This document shows, one piece after another, positions 1-8,526 of a stretch of 64,000 nt of DNA. The DNA lies in contig CALCBC010000012.1 in the NCBI GenBank assembly GCA_937898525.1, forward strand, positions 9,478 through 73,477, written 5' to 3'. Origin of the DNA: an uncultured Sphingomonadales bacterium. GTDB lineage: Bacteria; Pseudomonadota; Alphaproteobacteria; Sphingomonadales; Sphingomonadaceae. Both the position numbers and the translations under genes were made by a program. The notes under the pieces are model-generated. The model saw only the letters and a list, made by a program, of their open reading frames with translations. It ran no database searches and was not told the origin of the DNA. Numbering within the stretch: the first letter of the stretch is position 1; each line of letters starts with the position of its first letter.

Positions 1-453
1 CGCGCGGCCGCGATCGAGCGGGACAATGCTCATCTGCGCCAGCGCCGGTTCGCGCCGCGGGACCATGACCATGCCCGCCGCCCCGGACAATTCCGACAGC
101 ACGGAGCTGGTCGCCTCGAGAGCCGCCTCGATAGGTCCGGGCCGGTCCAGGCGCCGCTCGATGGCGGCGCGTTCCTCAGCGGTCGGCTCTGCCACCTGCA
201 TCATCCCGTCGACGAACAGCCGGAGCCCGAGCTCGGTCGGCATCCGTCCGGCGCTGGTGTGCGGCGCGGCGAGCAGGCCGAGCGCCTCGAGTTCGCTGAG
301 CACCGAGCGGATCGACGCCGGAGACAGGTTGATCCCGCCCTCGGCGAGCGTCTTCGAGCCCACCGGCTGACCGCTGTCGAGATAGCCTTCGACGACCAGG
401 CGAAAGATCGTCCGCGCGCGCTCGGTCAGTTCGCTTACCGGGGGAGAGGTCAT
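1..453 (-). CDS. hrcA: Heat-inducible transcription repressor HrcA (5' part, runs off the window)
   Basis: Only the first 151 codons lie in the window. The protein begins MTSPPVSELTERARTIFRLV. It has the N-terminal winged-helix DNA-binding domain of HrcA, with GSKTLAEGG followed by the recognition region SPASIRSVLSELEALG and then HTSAGRMPTELG (about residues 30-85). HrcA represses chaperone operons such as groESL and dnaK by binding CIRCE elements. The ATG at 453 is the only start fitting the family's N-terminus. The gene is divergent from rph across 62 bp, a common neighbour pairing in alphaproteobacteria. No CIRCE element is seen inside the window. The C-terminal half cannot be judged here. 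Confidence 0.9.
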   Translation of the reverse strand, partial: MTSPPVSELTERARTIFRLVVEGYLDSGQPVGSKTLAEGGINLSPASIRSVLSELEALGLLAAPHTSAGRMPTELGLRLFVDGMMQVAEPTAEERAAIERRLDRPGPIEAALEATSSVLSELSGAAGMVMVPRREPALAQMSIVPLDRGRA

Positions 454-515
454 GACAGCGGCGTATCTAGTCGCTAGGGCGACCTCAGGAAAGCTATCCC
501 CAGATTGGAATTCTC

Positions 516-1232
516 ATGCGACCATCCGGCCGCGCGCCCGACGAAATGCGCGCCATCGAGATACTCACCGGTTTCACCAAGCACGCTGAAGGCTCGGTGC
601 TGGTCAGCTTCGGCGACACGCGCGTGCTCGTCACTGCGAGCGTCGAGGAAAAGGTCCCACCCTTCCTGCGTGGCAAGGGCCAGGGCTGGGTCACGGCAGA
701 GTACTCGATGCTGCCGCGTGCCACGCATACCCGCGGCCAGCGCGAGGCGGCAAAGGGCAAGCAAAGCGGGCGGACGCAGGAAATCCAGCGACTGATCGGC
801 CGCAGCCTGCGCGCGGTGACCGACCTCCAGAAGCTCGGTGAGCGGCAGATCGTGCTCGATTGCGACGTGCTCCAGGCCGACGGCGGCACGCGGACCGCGG
901 CGATCTCGGGGGCGTGGGTCGCGCTGCGGCTTGCGGTCGACAAGCTGATGGCGGCCGGCGCGATCGCCGAGGACCCGATCCAGGCGAAGGTTGCGGCGGT
1001 CAGCTGCGGCATCTTTGAGGGCGTGCCGGTGCTCGACCTCGACTACGACGAGGACAGCGCCGCGGACGCCGATGCCAACTTCGTGCTGCTCGAGGGCGGC
1101 AAGATCGCGGAAGTGCAGGCAACCGCGGAGGGTGCCTGCTACGACGAGGAAGGCCTGCTTCGCCTGTTGCGCCTCGCGCGAATCGGCTGCGAGCGGATCT
1201 ATGCCGCACAGGCGGAGGCCGTCGGGAAGTGA
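516..1232 (+). CDS. rph: Ribonuclease PH
   Basis: A phosphate-dependent 3'-5' exoribonuclease that trims tRNA 3' ends, acting as a hexamer in the cytoplasm. The 238 residues match the usual length of about 238. Visible family motifs are GDTRVLVTASV (about residues 33-43), GWVTAEYSMLPRAT (about 57-70), RGQREAAKGKQSGRTQEIQR (about 75-94) and the phosphate-site region IVLDCDVLQADGGTRTA. The N-terminal MRPSGRAPDEMR start agrees with relatives. The stop overlaps the GTG start of rdgB by four bases (GTGA), so the two genes are probably cotranscribed and translationally coupled. This gene order is widespread in alphaproteobacteria. Confidence 0.97.
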   Translation: MRPSGRAPDEMRAIEILTGFTKHAEGSVLVSFGDTRVLVTASVEEKVPPFLRGKGQGWVTAEYSMLPRATHTRGQREAAKGKQSGRTQEIQRLIGRSLRAVTDLQKLGERQIVLDCDVLQADGGTRTAAISGAWVALRLAVDKLMAAGAIAEDPIQAKVAAVSCGIFEGVPVLDLDYDEDSAADADANFVLLEGGKIAEVQATAEGACYDEEGLLRLLRLARIGCERIYAAQAEAVGK

Positions 1233-1855
1233 GCCGCAGGCTCGGCGCCGGCAAGCTGGTCATCGCCACGCACAATGCGGGCAAGCTGCGCGAAATCGCC
1301 GCGTTGCTGGCGCCTTATGGCTCCGAGTGCCTGTCCGCCGGTTCGCTCGGCCTGCCCGAGCCGCCGGAGACGGGCCGCACCTTCGCCGAGAACGCGCTGA
1401 TCAAGGCGCGCGCGGCGGCGGAAAGTTCAGGGCTGCCGGCGCTTGCCGACGACAGCGGCTTGTCTGTCGCGGCGCTCGATGGCCGGCCGGGGGTGTGGAC
1501 CGCCGACTGGGCCGAACGGCAGTGGTTCGAGGGCGAGCCGGGGCGCGACTGGTACATGGCCATGGGCAAGGTCGAAGGCATGCTGCAGGCCAAGGGGACC
1601 GGGACGCCGCGAGACGCCTGGTTCACGTGCGTGCTGGCATTGGCGTGGCCGGACGGCGAGCACGCGATCTACGAAGGGCATGTCGAAGGCGCGCTGACCT
1701 GGCCGCCGCGCGGAACGTTGGGCTTCGGCTACGACCCGGTGTTCGTGCCCAACGGCTACGACCGGACTTTTGCCGAACTCGATCCAGAGGAAAAGCACCG
1801 CATCAGCCACCGGGCCGATGCGTTCGCGAAGCTTGTGGCGGACCAGTTCGCCTAG
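1229..1855 (+). CDS. rdgB: Non-canonical purine NTP pyrophosphatase (RdgB/HAM1 family)
   Basis: Hydrolyses dITP, XTP and related nucleotides to monophosphates, keeping deaminated purines out of nucleic acids. The 208-residue protein shows the family signature near the N-terminus (VIATHNAGKLREIAALL), the active-site stretch LADDSGLSVAALDGRPGVWT (about residues 71-90), and the C-terminal GFGYDPVFVP and EEKHRISHRADA motifs. The start is a GTG inside the rph stop. At the other end its TAG shares the tetranucleotide CTAG with the stop of the convergent CAP-domain gene. Expression is presumably from the rph promoter. Confidence 0.96.
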   Translation: MSRRLGAGKLVIATHNAGKLREIAALLAPYGSECLSAGSLGLPEPPETGRTFAENALIKARAAAESSGLPALADDSGLSVAALDGRPGVWTADWAERQWFEGEPGRDWYMAMGKVEGMLQAKGTGTPRDAWFTCVLALAWPDGEHAIYEGHVEGALTWPPRGTLGFGYDPVFVPNGYDRTFAELDPEEKHRISHRADAFAKLVADQFA

Positions 1856-2382
1856 AACGGCGTCTGGCCGAGCCAATTCCCGGCTGGCCAGTAGCGACAG
1901 ACGAGGAAATCGTTGCGCGCGCCGCGCGCCACCGCGCAGCCGACCTCGCGCGTGCCGCGCCAGACGACCTGCGTATAGTGGCCGACGTCCTGCCAGTTGC
2001 CCGTGCGCGAGACGTTCGGGAACCGGCCGTGCCGGTAATGCTGCCGCTCGCCGATGAACGCGCCGATCATGTCCTCGACGGCGAAATAGCCGGCCGAACC
2101 CATCCACAGGTTCTCCCCGGCGCCGCGATTCTCGCTTTGCGGAGCGTGGCGAAGCCAGCCTTCGCGCGCCAGTTTCTGCGCCCAGGCTTCTGCCTCGCTG
2201 GCAAGATTGGCGTTCCAGGCGAGACGAGGTACGCCCGCACGATCACGCTCGCGGTTATGCTCTGCGAGCACGCGCTGGGCGAAGCCATCGTTGAGTGAGG
2301 GGTATTGCGCGGACGCGCCGCCCGCCGCTCCTGCAGCGAGTAGGAGCCCGAGCACCCCGGCAATGCGACCTTTCATTTTCAC
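1852..2382 (-). CDS. Secreted CAP (SCP/PR-1) domain protein
   Basis: A 176-residue exported protein. A signal peptide is evident (MKMKGRIAGVLGLLLAAGAA, cleavage likely after ASA near residue 26). A CAP domain follows, with the usual motifs: AEHNRERDRAGVPRLAW at the start, GENLWMG in the middle, GHYTQVVWRGTREVGC, and a final FLVCRYWPAGNW. The His/Glu cavity residues of the family appear as H44 (HNRER) and the GHYTQ histidine. Bacterial CAP proteins have varied and mostly undefined roles, so no substrate is claimed. The gene is divergent from hemW (45 bp apart) and its stop overlaps that of rdgB by four bases. Confidence 0.88.
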   Translation of the reverse strand: MKMKGRIAGVLGLLLAAGAAGGASAQYPSLNDGFAQRVLAEHNRERDRAGVPRLAWNANLASEAEAWAQKLAREGWLRHAPQSENRGAGENLWMGSAGYFAVEDMIGAFIGERQHYRHGRFPNVSRTGNWQDVGHYTQVVWRGTREVGCAVARGARNDFLVCRYWPAGNWLGQTPF

Positions 2383-2427
2383 GACCCTATTCTTGACAAT
2401 GGGGAGTTAACGCTCCCTCAATGGCGC

Positions 2428-3618
2428 GTGACACGCGCTCTCTACGTCCATTGGCCTTTCTGCTTACGCAAATGCCCGTACTGCGACTTCAATTCACACG
2501 TGCGTGAAAGAGTCGAAGTGGACGAATGGAGTAATGCACTATTGCGGGATCTGTTCCACGAAGCGGAGGAATCTCGCAAAGCATTGGATTTCGATAACAA
2601 GAACGAGGCACGTGTACTTAAATCCCTGAATTCTGTATTCTTTGGTGGCGGCACGCCGTCGCTGATGCCGCCTGGGCTGGTCGGCGCAATCCTTAACGAG
2701 GCCGAGCGACAGTGGGGTTTCGCCCCCGACGTCGAGATCACGCTCGAGGCCAATCCTTCGTCGGTCGAGTCGGCAAATTTCGCTGAACTTGCGGCCGCCG
2801 GGGTCAATCGAGTCTCGCTCGGCCTTCAGGCTCTCGACGACTCGGCGCTGCAATTTCTCGGGCGCCTGCACGACGTCCGCGAGGCGCTCGCGGCGCTCGA
2901 CGTCGCGCAGCGGCACTTCGCGCGCGTGAACCTCGACCTGATCTACGCACGGCCGAACCAGACAATCGAGCAGTGGGCCGCCGAACTGCAGCGGGCGGTC
3001 GGGCTCGGCACCGGGCACCTCTCGCTCTACCAGCTGACGATCGAGCCCGGCACGCGCTTCGCAACCGACGTGCGGCAGGGGGCATTCACGCCGCTCGAGG
3101 ACGATCCGGCGGCGGATCTCTATGCCCTGACCCGCGAGTTGACCGAGGCGGCCGGCCTCCCCGCCTACGAGATCAGCAACCACGCCCGGCCGGGGGAGGA
3201 GAGCCGTCACAACCTCGCCTATTGGCGCTACCTCGACTATGCCGGGATCGGACCGGGCGCGCATGGACGACGGGGAGGCGTGGCGACGCAGCGGCACCGC
3301 AAACCCGAGAACTTCCTCGCCGCCGTGGCCCGCAACGGGCACGGGATCGTCGAGGAGCGGGTCCTCGGGCCGCGCGAGCGCGGCGCGGAGGCGCTGTTGA
3401 TGGGACTGCGGCTGCGCGAAGGCGTCGACCTGGCCGACCTTTCACGGCGCATCAGCGTGCCCGCGGCCGATCTCATCGACCGGGAGCGCCTGGCTTTCCA
3501 CGAACGCCTCGGTCTCGCCTGGCGCGAGGGAAACCGCGTCGGCGTCACGCCGCGGGGCATGCCGCTGCTCGACGCGCTGCTCGCCGAACTGGTGCCCGAC
3601 GCGCTGGCGGCGGCATGA
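2428..3618 (+). CDS. hemW: Radical SAM heme chaperone HemW
   Basis: HemW family (formerly HemN-like), a radical SAM protein that binds heme and is not coproporphyrinogen oxidase. The 4Fe-4S motif is C12-x3-C16-x2-C19 (FCLRKCPYCDF), followed by FFGGGTPSLMP and the HemW hallmark HNLAYW. The start is the GTG at 2428; an ATG seven bases upstream is out of frame. The 5' end is unusual. Bases 2521-2640 contain 54 G/C of 120 (45%), far below the surroundings, and encode an acidic/lysine segment (about residues 32-71) that looks longer than the family usually has there. The stop overlaps the xerC start by four bases (ATGA). Confidence 0.94.
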   Translation: MTRALYVHWPFCLRKCPYCDFNSHVRERVEVDEWSNALLRDLFHEAEESRKALDFDNKNEARVLKSLNSVFFGGGTPSLMPPGLVGAILNEAERQWGFAPDVEITLEANPSSVESANFAELAAAGVNRVSLGLQALDDSALQFLGRLHDVREALAALDVAQRHFARVNLDLIYARPNQTIEQWAAELQRAVGLGTGHLSLYQLTIEPGTRFATDVRQGAFTPLEDDPAADLYALTRELTEAAGLPAYEISNHARPGEESRHNLAYWRYLDYAGIGPGAHGRRGGVATQRHRKPENFLAAVARNGHGIVEERVLGPRERGAEALLMGLRLREGVDLADLSRRISVPAADLIDRERLAFHERLGLAWREGNRVGVTPRGMPLLDALLAELVPDALAAA

Positions 3619-4511
3619 ACCGAACGGACCTGCTCGAGGCGTGGAGCCGCCACCTTTCGGACGGCCTCCGCCGCTCCCCGCACACCGTGCGCGCCTACGT
3701 CGCAGCCGCGTCGCGACTGATCGACCGAACCGGGGCAGGCGACTGGGCCGCCCTCGCCCGGCTCGATGCGAGCGACCTGCGGGCGCAACTGGCCGAGCGC
3801 CGCGCGGAAGGGATCGGCAATGTCTCCGCCGCGCGCGAGCTTTCGGCGCTCAAGGCCTTTCTCACATTCGCGCGCGAGCAGGCCGGTCACGCAGAGCCGA
3901 GCCCGCCGCGGTTGCGTGGCCCGCGGATCAAGAAGGGCCTGCCGCGGCCCGTCACACCCGACGATGTCACCAATCTCGCCGACGTCGTTCGCCAGTCAGC
4001 GGCGGAGGACTGGATCGGGGCACGCGACCGGGCAGTGTTGCTGCTGATGTACGGCGCCGGACTGCGGATTGCCGAGGCGCTGTCGCTCAAAGGCTCGGAC
4101 CTTCCGCTGGGCGAGACACTGGCGGTGACCGGCAAGGGGGGCAAGCAGCGGATCGTGCCGCTGCTGCCGATCGTTCGCGACGCGGTCGCCGACTACGCTG
4201 TCCGCTGTCCGTGGGCGCTGCTCCCGGACGAACCGCTGTTTCGCGGAGCGAAGGGAGGACCGCTCAGCCAGGGCATGGTGCAGAAGGCGATGGCGCGCGC
4301 ACGTATTGCGCTCGGCCTTCCCGCTACCGCAACGCCGCATGCGCTCCGTCACAGCTTCGCCACGCACCTCCTCGGCGCCGGCGCCGATTTGCGCAGCCTG
4401 CAGGAACTGCTCGGCCACGCGAGCCTGGGATCGACGCAGATCTACACCAAGGTCGATGCGGCGACGCTGCTCGACACCTATCGCGCCGCGCACCCTCGCG
4501 AACGCCGTTAG
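3615..4511 (+). CDS. xerC: Tyrosine recombinase XerC/XerD type
   Basis: A site-specific recombinase of 298 residues, the usual Xer size, that resolves chromosome dimers at dif. The N-terminal SAM-like core-binding domain begins LLEAWSRHLSDGLRRSPHTV. The catalytic domain carries the full set: Arg in GAGLRIAEALSL, Lys in VTGKGGKQRIVPLL, His-x-x-Arg in HALRHSFATHLL, His in LLGHASLGSTQIYT, and Tyr in the same stretch. I assign XerC rather than XerD from general resemblance only; a phage-type integrase is unlikely because of the housekeeping context and coupling to hemW. Its TAG overlaps the TAA of the convergent DedA gene. Confidence 0.88.
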   Translation: MNRTDLLEAWSRHLSDGLRRSPHTVRAYVAAASRLIDRTGAGDWAALARLDASDLRAQLAERRAEGIGNVSAARELSALKAFLTFAREQAGHAEPSPPRLRGPRIKKGLPRPVTPDDVTNLADVVRQSAAEDWIGARDRAVLLLMYGAGLRIAEALSLKGSDLPLGETLAVTGKGGKQRIVPLLPIVRDAVADYAVRCPWALLPDEPLFRGAKGGPLSQGMVQKAMARARIALGLPATATPHALRHSFATHLLGAGADLRSLQELLGHASLGSTQIYTKVDAATLLDTYRAAHPRERR

Positions 4512-5113
4512 CGCTCGCAGCGCGGCTTCCAGGTTGCCACGCGATAGGCGTAGACCGCGAGCAGCAGGACTATCAGGCCGCCCACGACCCAGCTCGCGTA
4601 GACCTCGTAGCGTTCGATAAGCGGCGCCAGGCGCCGCCCGCCCTCGACCAGCAGCACGTTCCACACCGCCGCCCCGGCGAACGTGTAGGCGAGGAACTTC
4701 CACAGCGACATGTGCGAGAGCCCGGCGGGAAGCGAGACGATCGTGCGCAGGAACGGCGAGAAGCGCAGCAGGAACACGACCCACTGCCCGTGCCGCTGGA
4801 AGAACCGCGCGGCGCGCTCGATGTCCTCGAAATCGAGCGTGATCCAGCGGCCGTGCCGCTCGATGAACGGCTCGAGCCGGCGGTAGCCCCATTTGTCGCC
4901 CACCCAGTACCAGGCGTAGTTCCCGAGCGTGGAGCCAGCCGTGCCGACCAGGATCAAGGGCCAGAAGTCCATCGCTCCGCGCGCCACGAGCACGCCGCCG
5001 ATCCCCATGATCACCTCGGAAGGGATCGGCGGGAACACGTTCTCGAGCGCCATCAGCAGGAAGATGCCGAGGTAGCCGCCCCAGGCGATGGCATCGACGA
5101 TGAATTCGTACAT
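4508..5113 (-). CDS. DedA family inner-membrane protein
   Basis: A 201-residue polytopic protein of the DedA/VTT superfamily, linked in other bacteria to undecaprenyl-phosphate or phospholipid flipping and membrane homeostasis. Signs are the N-terminal EFIVDAIAWGGYLGIFLLM membrane segment, the ENVFPPIPSEVIM motif, GSTLGNYAWYWVGDKWG, the FFQRHGQWVVFLLRFSPFLR helix hairpin with its conserved arginines, and two more hydrophobic helices to the C-terminus. The start ATG at 5113 gives a full-length family member. It is convergent with xerC and shares its stop region. The substrate cannot be told from sequence. Confidence 0.9.
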   Translation of the reverse strand: MYEFIVDAIAWGGYLGIFLLMALENVFPPIPSEVIMGIGGVLVARGAMDFWPLILVGTAGSTLGNYAWYWVGDKWGYRRLEPFIERHGRWITLDFEDIERAARFFQRHGQWVVFLLRFSPFLRTIVSLPAGLSHMSLWKFLAYTFAGAAVWNVLLVEGGRRLAPLIERYEVYASWVVGGLIVLLLAVYAYRVATWKPRCER

Positions 5114-5162
5114 GAGAGGCTAAACGGCCCTGCCCCGTATCGGGTTCAACCGGTGCGCCGAC

Positions 5163-6119
5163 CTAGTCATGCACGAGCTTCGCTTCGATCGCATCCCAGA
5201 TGCGCCCCGCGGTGTCGGTACCGTTGAAGCGGTCGATCGCGACGATGCCCGTCGGCGACGTGACGTTGATCTCGGTCAGCCACTGCCCGCCGATGACGTC
5301 GATGCCGACGAAGATCAGCCCGAGCCGCTTGAGCTCGGGGCCGAGCGCTGCGCAGATTTCCTCCTCGCGCGGGGTCAGCGCGGTCGGCTCCGCCGAGCCT
5401 CCCTGGACGAGGTTCGAACGGAACTCCCCCTCGCCCGGCCGGCGGTTGATCGCGCCGGCCACCTCGCCGTCGACCAGCACGATGCGCTTGTCGCCCTCGG
5501 TCACCTCGGGAAGGAAAGGCTGCACCATGTGCGGCTCGGGCCAGGTCTGGTTGAACACCTCGATCAGCGCCGAAAGGTTCTCGCCGGTCTCGGGCACCTT
5601 GAAGATCGCCTTGCCGCCGTTGCCGTGGATCGGCTTGACCACGACCGCGCCGTGGCGGCGCATGAAGGCGCGGACTTCATCGACGCTCCGGGTGACCAGT
5701 GTCGGCGGCATGAATCGCCGGAAGTCGAGCACGAAGACCTTCTCCGGCGCGTTGCGCACACTGACCGGGTTGTTGACCACCAGCGTTTCGGATTCGATCC
5801 GTTCGAGCAGGTGCGTCGCGGTGATGTAGCCCATGTGGAACGGCGGGTCCTGCCGCATCAGCACGACGTCGACGTCACGCCCGAGGTCGAGCCGGCGCGG
5901 CTCGCCCGCCTCGAAGTGGTCGCCCTCGACGCGTCGCACCGTCACCGGCCGCGCCAGCGCGTGCAGGCGTCCGTCTTCGTCGAGCGTCAGGCTGCCGACG
6001 TCGTAGTGAAACAGTTCATGCCCGCGCGCTTGCGCCGAGAGCATCAGCGCAAAGCTCGAATCGCCGGCGATGTTGATGCTTTCGAGCGGATCCATCTGGA
6101 CCGCGACGCGGACGGTCAT
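5163..6119 (-). CDS. gshB: Glutathione synthetase
   Basis: An ATP-grasp enzyme joining gamma-glutamylcysteine and glycine to make glutathione. The 318 residues match the usual 315-320. The protein starts MTVRVAVQMDPLESINI. Family landmarks are the NNPVSVRNAPEKVF segment, the ATP-grasp VVVKPIHGNGGKAIFKV, GDKRIVLVDGEVAGAINR, and FVGIDVIGGQWLTEINVTS near the C-terminus. An in-frame reading extends further upstream, but it overlaps the YraN-type gene and lacks homologous sequence, so the ATG at 6119 is chosen. It lies 10 bp downstream of the YraN gene in the run rsmI-yraN-gshB. A GST is encoded at 15156-15911. Confidence 0.96.
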   Translation of the reverse strand: MTVRVAVQMDPLESINIAGDSSFALMLSAQARGHELFHYDVGSLTLDEDGRLHALARPVTVRRVEGDHFEAGEPRRLDLGRDVDVVLMRQDPPFHMGYITATHLLERIESETLVVNNPVSVRNAPEKVFVLDFRRFMPPTLVTRSVDEVRAFMRRHGAVVVKPIHGNGGKAIFKVPETGENLSALIEVFNQTWPEPHMVQPFLPEVTEGDKRIVLVDGEVAGAINRRPGEGEFRSNLVQGGSAEPTALTPREEEICAALGPELKRLGLIFVGIDVIGGQWLTEINVTSPTGIVAIDRFNGTDTAGRIWDAIEAKLVHD

Positions 6120-6129
6120 CGGTGCCCCT

Positions 6130-6480
6130 TCACGGTTGCCAGGCATTGACGATGTGGCGCGGCCAGCGGCCGGGCGCAAGCAGCAGCACATCGACGCGGA
6201 TCGTGTCGTGAGGTCCGGCGTAGCGATGCGCAACCACTTCAACGGCGGCGGCGACGCGGCGCAGGCGATATTCGTCGATCGCCAGCGCCAGTTCGGCCGC
6301 AGCCGCGCGCCACTTGACCTCGACGAACGCGACCGTCCCCCCGCGCCGGGCTATCAGGTCTATCTCGCCCCGCGGCGTCTTCACCCGCCGGGCGACGACG
6401 CGCCATCCGTGCAGGCGCAGCCACCAGGCGGCCCAGCCTTCGCCGCGCCGGCCGCGCTTCTCGGAAAGTTCGCGCTTCAC
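6130..6480 (-). CDS. YraN family (UPF0102) endonuclease-like protein
   Basis: A 116-residue protein with the PD-(D/E)XK-like core of the UPF0102/YraN family. It shows GEGWAAWWLRLHGWRVVARR, the acidic GEIDLIARRG and the VEVK signature in TVAFVEVKWR; D41 (GEIDLI) and E54-x-K56 (VEVK) are the presumed metal-site residues. The start is a GTG at 6480 that overlaps the rsmI stop by four bases, so rsmI, this gene and gshB form an operon. The rsmI-yraN-gshB order is common in proteobacteria. The biological role is unproven, although a link to recombination or repair has been proposed for the family. Confidence 0.9.
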   Translation of the reverse strand: MKRELSEKRGRRGEGWAAWWLRLHGWRVVARRVKTPRGEIDLIARRGGTVAFVEVKWRAAAAELALAIDEYRLRRVAAAVEVVAHRYAGPHDTIRVDVLLLAPGRWPRHIVNAWQP

Positions 6481-7337
6481 TTGATCTCGAGCGCGCGGGC
6501 GTAGAGCGCCTTGCGGTCGAGCCCGGTGGCCTTGGCGACTTGCGCCGCTGCCTGCGACGGCTTGGCTGTCAGCAGCGCCTCGCGCAGCAGCGCATCCGCG
6601 TCGACTTCCGATGCGCCGACGTCGACTGGCGGCCCGACCAACAGCACGATTTCGCCCTTCGGCGGATGCGCCTCGTAGTGCGCGATCAGCTCCGCCGGTG
6701 CGCCGCCGCGGCATTCCTCGTAGAGCTTGGTCAGTTCGCGCGCGACCGCGACTTGGCGACCCGGCAGCATCTCGCCGATTGCCGCGAGGGAGCGCGTCAG
6801 TCGCGGCGCCGTCTCGAAGAACACCAGCGTCGCACGCACGGAGCCGAGCTCCGCCAGCACTTCGGCCCGCGCCTTGTCCTTGGGCGGCAGGAAACCGGCG
6901 AACAGGAACCGGTCGCTGGGCAGGCCCGACAGCGTCAGCGCGACGATCGGGGCGCTCGGTCCGGGCAGGCTGGTCACGGCGATGCCGGCGGCGCGCGCTT
7001 CGCGCACGAGCCGATACCCGGGATCGGAAACGAGCGGCGTCCCAGCGTCGCTGACGAGTGCCACCGCCCGGTCCCGCATCGAATCGAGCAGCCGCGCCCG
7101 GTCGCGCTCGTCGGCGTGATCGTCGTAGCGCCACAGCGGTTTGGAGATGCCGAGATACCGCAGGAGCCTGGCCGTCACCCGGGTGTCTTCGCAGGCAACC
7201 GCGTCGCAGCGCGCGAGCACGTCCGCGGCCCGCTGCGTGATGTCGCCGAGGTTGCCTATCGGGGTCGCGACAATATACAGGCCGGGTGGAAGAGGTTCGG
7301 GTCGGTCGGCATCGCTCACGCGGTGCTTGTGGCCCAT
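6477..7337 (-). CDS. rsmI: 16S rRNA (cytidine(1402)-2'-O)-methyltransferase RsmI
   Basis: A SAM-dependent tetrapyrrole-methylase-fold enzyme that methylates C1402 of 16S rRNA. It contains LPPGLYIVATPIGNLGDIT at the N-terminus, ARCDAVACEDTRVT, VSDAGTPLVSDPGYRLV (about residues 94-110), SLPGPSAPIVALTLSGLPSD, and the late AVARELTKLYEE motif. I chose the ATG at 7337 (286 residues, starting MGHKHRVSD) over a TTG six codons further upstream, since the extra residues are not family-like and crowd the divergent gene starting at 7358. The stop overlaps the YraN-type start. It is divergent from the LpoA-like lipoprotein gene across only 20 bp. Confidence 0.95.
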   Translation of the reverse strand: MGHKHRVSDADRPEPLPPGLYIVATPIGNLGDITQRAADVLARCDAVACEDTRVTARLLRYLGISKPLWRYDDHADERDRARLLDSMRDRAVALVSDAGTPLVSDPGYRLVREARAAGIAVTSLPGPSAPIVALTLSGLPSDRFLFAGFLPPKDKARAEVLAELGSVRATLVFFETAPRLTRSLAAIGEMLPGRQVAVARELTKLYEECRGGAPAELIAHYEAHPPKGEIVLLVGPPVDVGASEVDADALLREALLTAKPSQAAAQVAKATGLDRKALYARALEIK

Positions 7338-7357
7338 CAGCAGCTGGAGCCGCAAGC

Positions 7358-8506
7358 ATGTTCACCAGGCGATCCCTCGGGCGCACGCTCGCTGTCACAC
7401 TGCTCACTGTCGTCCTCGCGGCCTGCAAGGTCGTACCGGACAGCCGGCCCGGCCCCGCCCCGGTGCCGTCGCCCACGCCGAGCGCCGACGAGCTGCCGAC
7501 CGATACCGCGCGGCACCGCGTCGCCCTGCTGGTTCCGTTGTCGGGCGACAACGCCGCGGTGGGCCGCTCGATCGCCAACGCGACGACGATGGCGCTGCTC
7601 GACACCAATGCCGAGAATCTGCGCATCACCACGTACGACACCGCGACCGGCGCCGGGACTGCCGCGGCCAACGCGATCCGTGACGGCAACAAGCTGATCC
7701 TCGGGCCGCTGCTGCGAGAGGACGTGAGTTCGGTGCTTGCCCGCGCACGCCCGGCCGACGTGCCGCTGATCACCTTCTCCAACGACACTTCGGTGGCCGC
7801 GCCCGACGTGTTCGTGATGGGCCACGTGCCCGAGCAGTCGGTCACCCGCACGGTTGCCTACGCCTCGCAGCAGGGCGCGCGCCGCTTCGCCGCGCTGGTG
7901 CCGAACGGCGATTACGGCCGGCGCACGAGCGAAGCGCTGTCGCGCGCCGTCGCCGGGATCGGCGGGACTGTAACGCGCGTCGAGAACTACGACCGCAGCA
8001 ACACCTCGATCGTCAGCGCTGCCGAGCGGCTCAAGGCGGCCGGAGGGTACGACGCCGTGCTGATCGCCGAGGGGCCGCGTCTCGCGGCGATGGCTGCGGG
8101 GCCGCTACGCGAAGGCGGCACCCGAGTCTACCTGCTCGGCACCGAACTGTGGAGCGGCGAAGCAAGCGTCGCCAACACACCGTCGCTGCGCGGCGCCTGG
8201 TTCTCCGCGGTGTCGGACAGTCGCTACCGCCAGTTCGCGACCAGCTACGAGTCCCGCTTCGGCGAGCAGCCGTTCCGGGTAGCTACCCTCGGCTACGACG
8301 CGGTGTTGCTGACGCTGCGCATTGCCCGCGACTGGCAGCCCGGGCGCAACTTCCCGGTCGGCCGCATGCTGGCCGAGGACGGGTTCCTCGGTCTCGACGG
8401 CCCGTTCCGGTTCCGCAGCAACGGCATTGGCGAGCGCGCGATGGAGGTGCGCCAGGTCGGCAACGGCACCGTCTCGGTGGTGGACGCGGCACCGACCCGG
8501 TTCTGA
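7358..8506 (+). CDS. LpoA-like penicillin-binding protein activator (lipoprotein)
   Basis: A 382-residue lipoprotein. The signal peptide MFTRRSLGRTLAVTLLTVV ends in the lipobox LAAC, with Cys at residue 23. A proline/serine-rich linker follows, then a periplasmic-binding type I fold (ABC-type solute-binding superfamily) beginning HRVALLVPLSGDNAAVG. Relatives in alphaproteobacteria are annotated as penicillin-binding protein activators because they match the C-terminal half of E. coli LpoA. The TPR half of LpoA is absent here. It is divergent from rsmI, an arrangement also seen for lpoA and rsmI in E. coli, which supports the call. Confidence 0.85.
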   Translation: MFTRRSLGRTLAVTLLTVVLAACKVVPDSRPGPAPVPSPTPSADELPTDTARHRVALLVPLSGDNAAVGRSIANATTMALLDTNAENLRITTYDTATGAGTAAANAIRDGNKLILGPLLREDVSSVLARARPADVPLITFSNDTSVAAPDVFVMGHVPEQSVTRTVAYASQQGARRFAALVPNGDYGRRTSEALSRAVAGIGGTVTRVENYDRSNTSIVSAAERLKAAGGYDAVLIAEGPRLAAMAAGPLREGGTRVYLLGTELWSGEASVANTPSLRGAWFSAVSDSRYRQFATSYESRFGEQPFRVATLGYDAVLLTLRIARDWQPGRNFPVGRMLAEDGFLGLDGPFRFRSNGIGERAMEVRQVGNGTVSVVDAAPTRF

Positions 8507-8526
8507 CAGCCGCGCAACCAACAACC

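Noticed and set aside
3615..4511. Integrase of a genomic island
   Set aside because: The length, the full set of catalytic residues and the translational coupling to hemW fit a housekeeping Xer recombinase; no att-like repeats, tRNA gene or cargo genes lie nearby.
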